In this document: positions 10,774-21,639 of the stretch, one piece after another
Layout of the letters: every line of letters starts with the position of its first letter
How positions within the stretch are numbered: the stretch's first letter is position 1
Assembly (NCBI GenBank): GCA_023376005.1
Contig: CM042181.1
Coordinates: 18,105,228-18,169,227, forward strand
Length of the DNA: 64,000 bases
Direction: 5' to 3'
Source: Doryteuthis pealeii
Taxonomy: Eukaryota; Mollusca; Cephalopoda; Myopsida; Loliginidae
The notes under the pieces: generated by a model
Database searches by the model: none
Told to the model about the DNA's origin: nothing
What the model saw: only the letters and a program-made list of their open reading frames with translations
Translations under genes and position numbers: made by a program

Positions 10774-11283
10774 AAAAAAAGAGAGAGATGCGTTAACCAT
10801 ACTATTGTGTTAGTATAGCATTCAATTCTAAGACCAACAACAACAAGAAAGGAATTAATATTTCCTTTAATTCAAACAATTTATTGGTCAGCACATGAAA
10901 CAACAAATAACAATATAAAGTCCTTCCTGTATATAAAGCTGAGTTTAAGGGACTTACTGGCGTGTTGGAGAAGATATCTGGTATCTTAGGGTGATTTCTT
11001 GGAGCCCTTCAAATCACTGCCTCGTGGTACTGCTGGTGGAATCTATCTGCTGGTCTTTTGGATATTGCGCCTAAAACTCTGGGCTCATCACGTGATTGGT
11101 ATATCCAATCACAGAGAGCCTCTCCCTCACTCACTCTATATACAGGAATAACCATTTTACTGACCCAACAATACCAATGCAAAATATCAATTGAATAAAG
11201 TTGTTTGTGTTTTATCCATTATTCCTCAATTTTCAATCACATTTTGTTGTATTTTACCCAATCTGTTACTACTCATTACATTT

Positions 11284-11890
11284 GAAAAAAAAAAAGAAAA
11301 AAAAATTTTGAAAAAAAAAAAAAATTGAAAAAAAAGAAAAAAATTGAAAAAAAGAAAAAAAAAGAAAAAAAATTTAAAAAAAAAAAAAAATTTATAAAAA
11401 AAAAAAATTTTAAAAAGAAAAGAAAAAATTGAAAAAAAAGGAAAAAAAGAAAAAATTGAAAAAAAAGAAAAAAAATTTGAAAAAATTGAAAAAAAAAAAA
11501 AAGAAAAAAATTGAAAAAAATTTAAAAAAAAGAAATATTGAAAAAAATTGAAAAAAAAAAAAAAATTTAAAAAAAAGAAAAAATTTATAAAAAAAAAAAA
11601 TTTTAAAAGAAAAGAAAAAATTGAAAAAGGAAAAAAAGAAAAAAATTGAAAAAAAAAAAAAATTTGAAAAAATTGAAAAAAAAAGAAAAAAAAAAAATTG
11701 AAAAAAATTGAAAAAAAAAGAAAAATATTGAAAAAAATTGAAAAAAAGAAAAAAATTGAAAAAAAAGAAAAATTTATAAAATTTTAAAAGAAAAAAAATT
11801 GAAAAAAAGGAAAAAAAGAAAAAATTGAAAAAAAATTGAAAAAAGAAAAAAAAAAATAAGAAGAAAAAAAAATTGAAAAGAAAAAAAGAT
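11284..11890. repeat. A-rich low-complexity tract beside SLC15 exon 6
   Basis: Runs of A broken by TTG, G and TTT, with larger blocks repeated at roughly 190-bp spacing (TTTATAAAA... near 11389, 11585, 11772). It starts about 20 bp after the exon 6 donor in the gene's direction, so it forms the beginning of that intron as a long poly-pyrimidine run in the transcript. Confidence 0.9.
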
Positions 11891-11910
11891 TGTGTGATGC
11901 TGAGTCTCAC

Positions 11911-12094
11911 CGATTCGTTGCAGTGCAGTCGGGTTGCGATTTGATTTTTCCAGACAGCTGTAAACTCTGTCCATAATTGGGATGAGGACTAAAATGATAA
12001 CCACATCAAATACGTTGAGGACAGCAATTGGCATTGTCGTTTGTCCTAAGGAAGCATTCATTACCTCCCCTTGAAGGAAAAATGTTGACGTCAT
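11911..12094 (-). CDS. SLC15A4-like: SLC15/POT transporter exon 6 (inverted block)
   Basis: Minus strand: acceptor TTTCAG|ATGACG at 12094, donor ATCG|GTGAGA at 11911, 184 nt, phase 0 in, phase 1 out. Encodes MTSTFFLQGEVMNASLGQTT then PIAVLNVFDVVIILVLIPIM (membrane helix) and DRVYSCLEKSNRNPTALQRI. It follows exon 5's ...FYWAIYSQ, giving the POT 'YW..YsQM.StfflQ' helix 7-8 region and the 'L.R.g' turn before the next helix. The next exon, expected to encode about 100 residues of helices 9-11, was not found; in the gene's direction the sequence continues into the A-rich tract and the N gap. Confidence 0.9.
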
Positions 12095-12159
12095 CTGAAA
12101 AGAATAAGAAGAAAAAAATGACAAGTGAAACATTTGATAAATGATATAATAATGAAATT

Positions 12160-15100
12160 TATTGTGTACAGTGCTCAGGTGCACCACAACTCATCAAAGT
12201 CTCATGTCTAGTACACAGAATAATGTATTAGTGTCAGGAACATGAATAGCGTACAGTAATAATATACATGTATGTGTACAGTGCTCAGGTGCACCACAAC
12301 TCATCAAAGTCTCATGTCTAGTACACAGAATAATGTATTAGTGTCAGGAACATGAATAGCATACAGTAATAATATACATGTATGTGTACAGTGCTCAGGT
12401 GCACCACAACTCATCAAAGTCTCATGTCTAGTACACAGAATAATGTATTAGTGTCAGGAACATGAATAGCATACAGTAATAATATACATGTATGTGTACA
12501 GTGCTCAGGTGCACCACAACTCATCAAAGTCTCATGTCTAGTACACAGAATAATGTATTAGTGTCAGGAACATGAATAGCATACAGTAATAATATACATG
12601 TATGTGTACAGTGCTCAGGTGCACCACAACTCATCAAAGTCTCATGTCAAGTACACAGAATAATGTATTAGTGTCAGGAACATGAATAGTGTACAGTAAT
12701 AATATACATGTATGTGTACAGTGCTCAGGTGCACCACAACTCATCAAAGTCTCATGTCTAGTACACAGAATAATGTATTAGTGTCAGGAACATGAATAGC
12801 ATACAGTAATAATATACATGTATGTGTACAGTGCTCAGGTGCACCACAACTCATCAAAGTCTCATGTCTAGTACACAGAATAATGTATTAGTGTCAGGAA
12901 CATGAATAGCATACAGTAATAATATACATGTATGTGTACAGTGCTCAGGTGCACCACAACTCATCAAAGTCTCATGTCTAGTACACAAAATAATGTATTA
13001 GTGTCAGGAACATGAATAGTGTACAGTAATAATATACATGTATGTGTACAGTGCTCAGGTGCACCACAACTCATCAAAGTCTCATGTCTAGTACACAGAA
13101 TAATGTATTAGTGTCAGGAACATGAATAGCATACAGTAATAATATACATGTATGTGTACAGTGCTCAGGTGCACCACAACTCATCAAAGTCTCATGTCTA
13201 GTACACAGAATAATGTATTAGTGTCAGGAACATGAATAGCATACAGTAATAATATACATGTATGTGTACAGTGCTCAGGTGCACCACAACTCATCAAAGT
13301 CATGTCTAGTACACAGAATAATGTATTAGTGTCAGGAACATGAATAGTTACAGTAATAATATACATGTATGTGTACAGTGCTCAGGTGCACCACAACTCA
13401 TCAAAGTCTCATGTCTAGTACACAGAATAATGTATTAGTGTCAGGAACATGAATAGCATACAGTAATAATATACATGTATGTGTACAGTGCTCAGGTGCA
13501 CCACAACTCATCAAAGTCTCATGTCTAGTACACAGAATAATGTATTAGTGTCAGGAACATGAATAGCATACAGTAATAATATACATGTATGTGTACAGTG
13601 CTCAGGTGCACCACAACTCATCAAAGTCTCATGTCTAGTACACAGAATAATGTATTAGTGTCAGGAACATGAATAGCATACAGTAATAATATACATGTAT
13701 GTGTACAGTGCTCAGGTGCACCACAACTCATCAAAGTCTCATGTCTAGTACACAGAATAATGTATTAGTGTCAGGAACATGAATAGCATACAGTAATAAT
13801 ATACATGTATGTGTACAGTGCTCAGGTGCACCACAACTCATCAAAGTCTCATGTCTAGTACACAGAATAATGTATTAGTGTCAGGAACATGAATAGTACA
13901 GTAATAATATACATGTATGTGTACAGTGCTCAGGTGCACCACAACTCATCAAAGTCTCATGTCTAGTACACAGAATAATGTATTAGTGTCAGGAACATGA
14001 ATAGCATACAGTAATAATATACATGTATGTGTACAGTGCTCAGGTGCACCACAACTCATCAAAGTCTCATGTCTAGTACACAGAATAATGTATTAGTGTC
14101 AGGAACATGAATAGCATACAGTAATAATACATGTATGTGTACAGTGCTCAGGTGCACCACAACTCATCAAAGTCTCATGTCTAGTACACAGAATAATGTA
14201 TTAGTGTCAGGAACATGAATAGCATACAGTAATAATATACATGTATGTGTACAGTGCTCAGGTGCACCACAACTCATCAAAGTCTCATGTCTAGTACACA
14301 GAATAATGTATTAGTGTCAGGAACATGAATAGCATACAGTAATAATATACATGTATGTGTACAGTGCTCAGGTGCACCACAACTCATCAAAGTCTCATGT
14401 CAGTACACAGAATAATGTATTAGTGTCAGGAACATGAATAGTACAGTAATAATATACATGTATGTGTACAGTGCTCAGGTGCACCACAACTCATCAAAGT
14501 CTCATGTCTAGTACACAGAATAATGTATTAGTGTCAGGAACATGAATAGTTACAGTAATAATATACATGTATGTGTACAGTGCTCAGGTGCACCACAACT
14601 CATCAAAGTCTCATGTCTAGTACACAGAATAATGTATTAGTGTCAGGAACATGAATAGTTACAGTAATAATATACATGTATGTGTACAGTGCTCAGGTGC
14701 ACCACAACTCATCAAAGTCTCATGTCTAGTACACAGAATAATGTATTAGTGTCAGGAACATGAATAGCATACAGTAATAATATACATGTATGTGTACAGT
14801 GCTCAGGTGCACCACAACTCATCAAAGTCTCATGTCTAGTACACAGAATAATGTATTAGTGTCAGGAACATGAATAGTGTACAGTAATAATACATGTATG
14901 TGTACAGTGCTCAGGTGCACCACAACTCATCAAAGTCTCATGTCTAGTACACAGAATAATGTATTAGTGTCAGGAACATGAATAGTTACAGTAATAATAT
15001 ACATGTATGTGTACAGTGCTCAGGTGCACCACAACTCATCAAAGTCTCATGTCTAGTACACAGAATAATGTATTAGTGTCAGGAACATGAATAGCATACA

Positions 15101-16010
15101 GTAATAATATACATGTATGTGTACAGTGCTCAGGTGCACCACAACTCATCAAAGTCTCATGTCTAGTACACAGAATAATGTATTAGTGTCAGGAACATGA
15201 ATAGCATACAGTAATAATATACATGTATGTGTACAGTGCTCAGGTGCACCACAACTCATCAAAGTCTCATGTCTAGTACACAGAATAATGTATTAGTGTC
15301 AGGAACATGAATAGCATACAGTAATAATATACATGTATGTGTACAGTGCTCAGGTGCACCACAATCATCAAAGTCTCATGTCTAGTACACAGAATAATGT
15401 ATTAGTGTCAGGAACATGAATAGCATACAGTAATAATATACATGTATGTGTACAGTGCTCAGGTGCACCACAACTCATCAAAGTCTCATGTCTAGTACAC
15501 AGAATAATGTATTAGTGTCAGGAACATGAATAGTTACAGTAATAATATACATGTATGTGTACAGTGCTCAGGTGCACCACAACTCATCAAAGTCTCATGT
15601 CAAGTACACAGAATAATGTATTAGTGTCAGGAACATGAATAGCATACAGTAGTAATATACATGTATGTGTACAGTGCTCATGTGCACCACAACTCATCAA
15701 AGTCTCATGTCTAGTGCATAGAATAATGTATTAGTGTCAGGAACATGAATAGCATACAGTAATAATATACATGTATGTGTACAGTGCTCAGGTGCACCAC
15801 AATTCATCAAAATCTCATGTCTAGTACACAGAATAATGTATTAGTGTCAGGAACATGAATAGCATACAGTAATAATATACATGTATGTGTACAGTGCTCA
15901 GGTGCACCATAACTCATCAAAGACTCATGTCAAGTACACAGAATAATGTATTAGTGTCAGGAACATGAACAGTTTACAGTAGTAATATGCATGTATGTGT
16001 GCGTGTGTGT
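12160..16010. repeat. Minisatellite, about 110-bp unit, about 35 copies
   Basis: Unit begins GTGCTCAGGTGCACCACAAC and includes CAGGAACATGAATAG and ATATACATGTATGTGTACA. Most units are 106-110 bp and over 97% alike; variation is mainly a small indel after GAATAG (CATAC, TGTAC, TTAC, TAC). The last four or so units (from about 15600) are more diverged. It lies in the intron before exon 6, starting about 65 bp from the acceptor. Confidence 0.97.
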
Positions 16011-16034
16011 GCATATGTATGTGGAGAGTGGCAT

Positions 16035-16232
16035 CAGGTATAGTGTCGGCAAACTACAGGAAGCATGGAGGCTTTGAAAGACTCAGTGCTTTGGCAGCCT
16101 ACAACAGATGCGGGCAGTTTATTCCATGTCTCCGCAACTCTGAGTGTGAAAAGATGTTTCCGAAAGTCATGTGAGCAGTGCTGTTTTCTGACTTTGTAGG
16201 CATGCCCACATGTGTTAGAAAGATGATATTCA
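16035..16232 (-). pseudogene. Jockey/CR1-type LINE C-terminal fragment
   Basis: Minus-strand translation RYLEYHLSNTCGHAYKVRKQ then HCSHDFRKHLFTLRVAETWN and KLPASVVGCQSTESFKASML matches the conserved end of LINE reverse transcriptases ('...F..R....WN.LP..VV...s..sFK..l'). About 66 residues remain; the region out to 16430 has weaker similarity in the same direction with stops. The 3' end abuts the minisatellite. Confidence 0.75.
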
Positions 16233-16437
16233 AGGTATCTGTTTCTTTGACAGCATTCATTAATATTCTTTAAGGTGTACAGCTATATAGTAGCACTGAC
16301 AGAGCTAGAGAAAACTTTAAAATCATTTTGTATGTTAAGCTTTCTAAGAAAGGGAATATTTGACCTAATTTAAGCTACTGGCTGCTCCACAGCTGAAGCG
16401 CTGAGGGTGTTCATACCCTTCCAAAGAATATTAGTCT

Positions 16438-16842
16438 TGTGGTGTTAGTTTCGTATTTGCCTGGGGAGTTGTCTGCCCATTTAGTTCGCTGGTTCCCGCT
16501 AGGGGCTTTTGATATTTAAGCGGCTGGTTTGAACGTCTCTTTCTCTTTTTCTGTCGCTCGACCTATGAGACACTAGGGGTTAGACTCTGGTCTACCCCCT
16601 CCTCGTTGGGGCTTCGGTCCTCAACGCCAGACTAATCACTGTAAATGATTTATACAGCATGGACTATTCTTAGTCTCATGTCTGTACTTTTATGTTTTTC
16701 CCTTTTACTTATGTATGTATGTTTATGTACACCTCTATGTATTATGTACCTTGTTTAATTCTTGTGCTGTGTATATAAAATGTTTTGTCTATGTAACCTT
16801 TGTCAGAGTTTTATCTCAAGTATTATCACTTTAATCCTTACA
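16438..16842 (+). mobile_element. Solo LTR, copy 1
   Basis: 405 bp bounded by TGTGGTGTTAG...CCTTACA, flanked by a 4-bp duplication GTCT (16434-16437 and 16843-16846). Contains a TATA-like ATATTTAAGCGGCTGG and, near the 3' end, a TATAAAATGTTTTGTC polyadenylation-like region. Related to 20923-21315 and 24495-24910. A 4-bp duplication and TG..CA ends fit Gypsy- or BEL-type LTRs. No internal retroviral genes nearby. Confidence 0.82.
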
Positions 16843-16861
16843 GTCTGAAAGTGAAAACTGA

Positions 16862-16945
16862 ACATGATATCGCGACTGGAGTCCGAACTCTCTTACTAAG
16901 CAGTTGCAGCCTAGCACGTTAACCACTGCACCACGGTGAGTCCTT
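16862..16945 (-). mobile_element. tRNA-like SINE head, minus strand
   Basis: Reverse complement gives GGTGCAGTGGTTAACGTG (A-box-like) and AGTTCGGACTCCAG (B-box-like) about 35 nt apart. Fragment only. Confidence 0.5.
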
Positions 16946-17227
16946 TTGTTAAATTGTTTTTAATGTGTTCTGTAGTTTTATTACTGAATCGTCATTAAAA
17001 AAAAATCTTTTTATCACCCAGACCGACCATGTTGGTAAGGAAGGTGAAAGGTTTAAATTTATCGCTATTTTTACAGCCATTTATAAACTATAACAATAAA
17101 ATCTAACAGAATTTTTAAGGCCATCTTGAATTTTATTACTGTAATAGATATTCAAGCTAAAAGAGAAAAACACTTTTACGGGAAGAGAATGGAGAAATTA
17201 AAATTAACTGCTTTACTAGAAAGAAGA

Positions 17228-17385
17228 ATAAGAAGAATGGAGAGCGTAGGAAATAGACTGGTCAACCCAAGTTCAAATCCTGGACGAAGCCACAGTTCAT
17301 ATAGCGCTAATACTCTGTCAATTTTTGGAATTGGAAGCTCAAATTTTGGGGATTATCTAATGTTAATATAGTCCACACCTGAAAA
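17228..17385 (+). mobile_element. tRNA-derived SINE fragment
   Basis: Contains GTCAACCCAAGTTCAAATCC and TGGACGAAGC, the B-box region of the SINE seen at 35047-35310, then AGCGCTAATACTC from its body. The stretch 16946-17227 shows no gene. Confidence 0.5.
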
Positions 17386-17394
17386 AAATGAAGG

Positions 17395-17720
17395 GGTGGG
17401 TGACAATTTTACTTTTTTCTGGATGATTTGACATGGAATTAACCAAAATCTAACACATTTTTTGCGGCCATATTAAATTTTATTGGTGTAATATAGGATG
17501 GCCCAAAATTGACTGAAAATGCGTTTTTGATAAAATGACTTTAGCCTCCCCACAAAAAAATAATTTACCAAAAATCAGGGAATTATCGGATTTTAATGAA
17601 ATTTTCAGTGTTTATTTATCAATGAATGATCTTTATAATGCATTATTTATTTCAAAACTTGCTCATTTTTTTTCAGATCACTTAATTTTGACCCACCCTG
17701 TTATGTTTGGGGCATAACAT
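17395..17720. mobile_element. Fragment of palindromic MITE family
   Basis: Contains AATCAGGGAATTATCGG, AATGAAATTTTCAGTGTT and CCTTATAATGCATTA-like blocks that form one arm of the palindromic elements at 19987-20387 and 37976-38412. Only about one arm is present. 17721-18235 beyond it has G- and C-runs near 17914 and 17990-18040 and no gene. Confidence 0.55.
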
Positions 17721-18239
17721 TTTTTAAAATAATTAACCAGATTTTGACGGTGTAAATGGAAAAAATGTCCCCACGAAGCTAAATCGCAAAAGGGGTGCCT
17801 TAAGGTCATAAGGTCCAAGGAATCTTTCGTACCAAAGAAAAGAAAAAAAAAAATTACCAACGAACCATTTGTAAATCTCAAAGATAAACAAATCAATGCA
17901 TCAGAGTTTTTTGCCCCCCCCCCATCTCTCTACCCATTCGATGTTGGGTAGCCACTTCTAGTATCAAATTATGGAAGGGGGAAATATAGGGGGGGAATAG
18001 ATGTTTATATCAACAAGCTCCCGCCGAGAGGGGGGGGGGCAAAAACAAGCGAGTCCACAGTCTTCCAGCCAGCCAAACCTTCCCCTGGTCAACACGCTCT
18101 TCGTTTTCGTTTAGCAGCTGCAAAAATCACATTTCTTTACTCGGTCGTTCGCGTCAGTCAACCTGATACTGCAACTTCTTACTGCCCCGCGTTTGACTCG
18201 CACGTTATTTATGTACGTATTTACGGAAACATCCTGGCA

Positions 18240-18345
18240 CTTCGCATCCGTCCAGTGCCTAAATCGTGTCTACCTTCGCATGCGAGAGGACGCGGGCTCG
18301 ATTCCGGCAAGCAAGGCAATGTCTTGCTCTTTTTCGTTCTCCGTC
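18240..18345 (+). mobile_element. tRNA-like SINE head
   Basis: TTCGCATGCGAGAGGACGCG followed by GGCTCGATTCCGGCAAG (B-box) and CAATGTCTTGCTCTTTTTC. A minus-strand copy is at 52770-52890 and has the same CATTGTCTTGCTC junction. Confidence 0.6.
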
Positions 18346-18415
18346 ATAAAATAAAACAAAGATAATTCGGTGGATTATGTAAACTTCGGGGTTTAAAATG
18401 GATTAATCGACTTAC

Positions 18416-18642
18416 CTGAGAATATATCGCCCAATAAAAGATTATCGTGCAGAAAATTGGAATGACTTTCAGAGAACTCGAAACCCCATCCACCAATTCT
18501 GCGTCAAAACTCCCACCATATTTCTTTTTTGCACCATCAAAGTACCCCATTGGAGTACCATCTTCTTTCCCATCGGATTTGATTATTTTTCGTCTTCGAA
18601 GTCCTTCTTGGATTATTTTCATACTCTTTGTAATCATACTTC
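18416..18642 (-). CDS. SLC15A4-like: SLC15/POT transporter exon 5 (inverted block)
   Basis: Minus strand: acceptor CCTCATAG|GAAGTATG at 18642, donor TCTCAG|GTAAGT at 18416, 227 nt, phase 1 in, phase 0 out. Encodes SMITKSMKIIQEGLRRRKII (cytoplasmic loop), KEDGTPMGYFDGAKKKYGGS and LKVIPIFCTIIFYWAIYSQ. The 'D.AK...GG.f....V..v......pif...i.YW..YsQ' pattern is the loop and helix 7 of PHT-type SLC15 proteins. Phase joins exon 4 (G + GA = Gly) and exon 6. The acceptor and first dozen exon bases are partly duplicated in the upstream intron (see the tandem repeat at 18630-19970). Confidence 0.92.
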
Positions 18643-18784
18643 CTATGAGGAATATTGAAAGAAGTGTTAAAAATACATTATTAGATTTTAATGGCACATT
18701 AACTCGTGTGGGGTTATTTTAAGCCTAGAGGCTAGAGAATCGCGTACGTTCTGATATGTTTAAAACCATTACTGTATGCAAACA

Positions 18785-19005
18785 AATGTCGGTTATTTCC
18801 TATAAGTCTAACATCAACAAAGGGGAACCACTCTTGACTGATAAATGATTTATTTATTTTCCCATTAAACTAACCCTAAACCCTAACCCTAATCCCGTCT
18901 TCTTTTTTCCTAGTAGATCAATAAATAAATAGATAATTTATCAGTCAAGAGTGGTTCCCCTTTGTTTATGTTAGATTTACTGGAAATAACCCAAATGTTT
19001 ATTGG
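18785..19005. repeat. Hairpin with telomere-like CCCTAA core, copy 1
   Basis: Arms of about 70 bp (GGTTATTTCCTATAAGTC ... mirrored by ... GGAAATAACC) surround a core with AACCCTAAACCCTAACCCTA. The same hairpin, interrupted, is at 19158-19875. Confidence 0.8.
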
Positions 19006-19235
19006 TATTTCTGTGAGGAATGTTGAAAAAACGTGTTAAAAATACATTGTTAGATTTTAATGGCATATTAACTCGTGTGGGGTTATTTCAAACATAGAGG
19101 TTAGAGAATCGCGTACGTTCTGATATGTTTAAAACCATTACTGTATGCAAACAAATGTCGGTTATTTCCTATAAGTCTAACATAAACAAAGGGGAACCAC
19201 TCTTGACTGATCAATTATTTATTTATTTTCCCATT

Positions 19236-19623
19236 GGTAATTTATGAGGAAGTTCGTCCCGGTCCCCTGCCTCCGAAATTGCTGCCCGGTGAACTATCAA
19301 ATAACAACCCCAACTAGTACCGCTACAGCGGTGTTACTTGAAAGAAAACAACCAACTCAAATAACAACCCCAACTATCGTATCGGCGCCTATTTGAGGGG
19401 GGGGGGACTCTTTTTTGTCTTAATTCTTGTTTATTTATTTTTTCCATTCGAAAGAAAAAAACATTAAACCTTTTTTTGTCGCAATTCTAATTTTTCTTTT
19501 TTTGTCGTAATTCTTATTATCATAATTTGTCGTAATTCTTGTTTATCTAAACAAGAAATATGACAAATTTCTATAAATAGTTTTGAACAGACTGAGATAG
19601 ATAGACATTTTCGACAAAACGAT

Positions 19624-19655
<32 letters not shown>

Positions 19656-19737
19656 ACAAAACGATATAGATAGATAGATAAACAAAATGATATAGATAGA
19701 TAGATAGATAGATAAACAAACTTCCTCATAAATTACC
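19236..19737. mobile_element. 502-bp TIR element with 9-bp target duplication
   Basis: Ends GGTAATTTATGAGGAAG and its complement CTTCCTCATAAATTACC, flanked by TTTCCCATT at 19227-19235 and 19738-19746. The uninterrupted hairpin copy at about 18860 has TTTTCCCATTAAAC at this place, so the empty site is known. A 9-bp duplication fits Mutator-like or Merlin-like transposons. The interior has a G run (19397) and two clusters of GATA repeats (19618-19713). No transposase. A related copy lies at 55668-56179. Confidence 0.85.
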
Positions 19738-19986
19738 TTTCCCATTAAACTAACCCTAAACCCTAACCCTAATCCCGTCTTCTTTTTTCCAGTAGATCAA
19801 TAAATAAATAGATAATTTATCAGTCAAGAGTGGTTTCCCTTTGTTTATGTTAGATTTATTGGAAATAACCCAAATGTTTATTGGTAATAATACTTCCTGT
19901 GGGGAATGTTGAAAAAACGTGTTAAAAATACATTGTTAGATTTTAATGGCATGTAAATCCGTGTGGGGTTATTTGAAGCCTAGAGG

Positions 19987-20387
19987 TTAACGGACCTAAA
20001 TTCCACCATTGTATGTCACCCCGCCGAAAGAAAAAAACCCAAAAAATCCGGGAATTAACCGAATTTAATGAAATTTTCAGTGTTGATATATTAAAGAATA
20101 AAAGATATAATGCACCAGTTATTTTATTTAAAAACTTTTACAATTTTTCAGCTCAGTTAATTTTGAACCACATATCTTTGAGAATCTGTGTTACACCTCA
20201 ATTATATGTGGTTAACTAACCTGAAAAAAATGTAAAAGTTTTTGAATAAAGTAACTGATGCATTATATATTTTATTCATTAATATATCAACACTGAAAAT
20301 TTCATTAAATTCTGTTAATTCCCTAATTTTTGGTATTTTTTTTCTTTCGGTGGGGAGACATACGATGATGGAATTTAGGTCCGTTAA
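19987..20387. mobile_element. Palindromic MITE, about 200-bp arms
   Basis: Starts TTAACGGACCTAAATTCCAC and ends with the complement GGAATTTAGGTCCGTTAA. The arms pair almost throughout around a centre near 20190. Second full copy at 37976-38412. From 20388 to 20920 is AT-rich non-coding DNA in which TTTTTTCTCATGGATTCTAA recurs at about 20420 and 20733. Confidence 0.8.
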
Positions 20388-20922
20388 GTTCGATTTAACC
20401 AAATGTACGATTTTATTGTTTTTTCTCATGGATTCTAATGCCTTGAATTTACTGATGGTGAAAAAAGTGCTCAATTCGGAGTTTTAGGTGACTTTTGAGG
20501 CATGATAATCCCCCTGAGAGTGGACAAAAATGGCCAATTTCGTGTACAAATAAAGTGCCAAACTAATATGATTTTGATAGAGTTCGATGAGGAGTATCAC
20601 ATAGTAAAAGATGGTTGAGTTCGCTTGAGAATTGGGTGAGATATGGGGCTTCAAAGGTGCCCCCAAAATGCCATTTTTTCAGCCATTATAAGTCTACGTA
20701 TTTTGATGAAAATGTACGTTATCGATTTTATTGTTTTTTCTCACGGATTCTAATGCCTTGAATTTACTGATGGAAAATTATTCATCTTTATTTTATTTAT
20801 TTTTTATATGAATAGTTTGTTCACAAAAAAAGGATCATCAGGGTTAATTGTAATGAATTCATCAAGAAATTGATTAATCATAGACAATTGCGGAAGTTAA
20901 TTCTGTTAATTCCCTGATTTTT

Positions 20923-21315
20923 TGTGGCGTTAGTTTCGTATTTGCCTGGGGTGTTATTTGCCCGTTTAGTTTGCTGGTTCCCGCTAGGGCCCGTTTATAT
21001 TTAAGCGGCTGGTTTGAACGTCTCTTTCTCTTTCCCTGTTGCTCGACCTACGGGACAGACTCTTGTCTACCCCCTCCTCGTTGGGGCTTCGGCCCTCAAC
21101 GCCGGACTAATCACTGTAAGTGATTTATACAGCATAGACTATTCTTAGTCTCATGTCTGTGCTTTTATGTTTTTCCCTTTTACTTATGTGTGTATGTTTA
21201 TGTACACCTCCTTGTATTATGTACCCTTTTATCCATGTGCTGTATACCTATTAAATGTCTTGTCTATCAACCCTTGTCGGAGTTTTATCTTCAGTATGTA
21301 TCACTTTGAATCTTA
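20923..21315 (+). mobile_element. Solo LTR, copy 2
   Basis: Begins TGTGGCGTTAGTTTCGTATT and runs to CTTTGAATCTTA, colinear with the LTRs at 16438 and 24495. It interrupts another MITE-like arm: GGAAGTTAATTCTGTTAATT and TCCCTGATTTTT on the left continue as TATTTTTTTTTCTTTCGGCG on the right. The exact 3' edge is blurred. Confidence 0.75.
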
Positions 21316-21400
21316 GTATTTTTTTTTCTTTCGGCGGGGTGACATGTGATGGTGGAATTTAGGTGCGTTAAGTTCAATTTAACCGACATATTCCACCTAC

Positions 21401-21570
21401 CTGTAGGGGGATGATGAATATAAGTGTTTCGTCCTGCGATGAGGAATACCATAGCAACGACCATACTGAGAAAAGGTATGAAGAATCCTAAATCAAAACC
21501 GATATTTTGCTGAACGTAAGCGACGGCAATGTAGGAGATAAAAGAACCGGCGTTGATGAACCAGTAAAAC
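21401..21570 (-). CDS. SLC15A4-like: SLC15/POT transporter exon 4 (inverted block)
   Basis: Minus strand: acceptor TTTTTAG|GTTTTACTGG at 21570, donor CCTACAG|GTAGG at 21401, 170 nt, phase 2 in, phase 1 out. Encodes FYWFINAGSFISYIAVAYVQ then QNIGFDLGFFIPFLSMVVAM and FLIAGRNTYIHHPPTG. With exon 3's ...RFFNW it forms the second PTR2 family signature (F..fYw.iN.Gs) and helices 5 and 6. Confidence 0.94.
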
Positions 21571-21639
21571 CTAAAAAAAAATAAATAGATATAGGAAAGG
21601 CTGTGTACAGTCTAAAGAGAACAAAATATACGTTTTCGG

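Larger units (their letters stand above)
18630..19985. repeat. Three tandem units of about 370 bp touching the exon 5 acceptor
   Basis: Blocks starting at about 18632, 19006 and 19888 share the acceptor-like start, GTTAAAAATACATT, TTAGATTTTAATGGCA and GTGTGGGGTTATTT. The first two full units include a hairpin (below). The second is stretched by the 502-bp element at 19236-19737. Copies of the exon 5 acceptor edge at about 19896 (ACAG|GAAGTATT in the minus strand) and 19012 are decoys. Confidence 0.8.

Noticed and set aside
11410..12187. Phe-rich frame in the A-rich tract joined to exon 6
   Set aside because: Low-complexity translation; the true exon ends at the donor at 11911.
12160..16010. 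CRISPR-like array
   Set aside because: Units are contiguous repeats without unique spacers, the unit is about 110 bp, and the setting is a eukaryotic intron.
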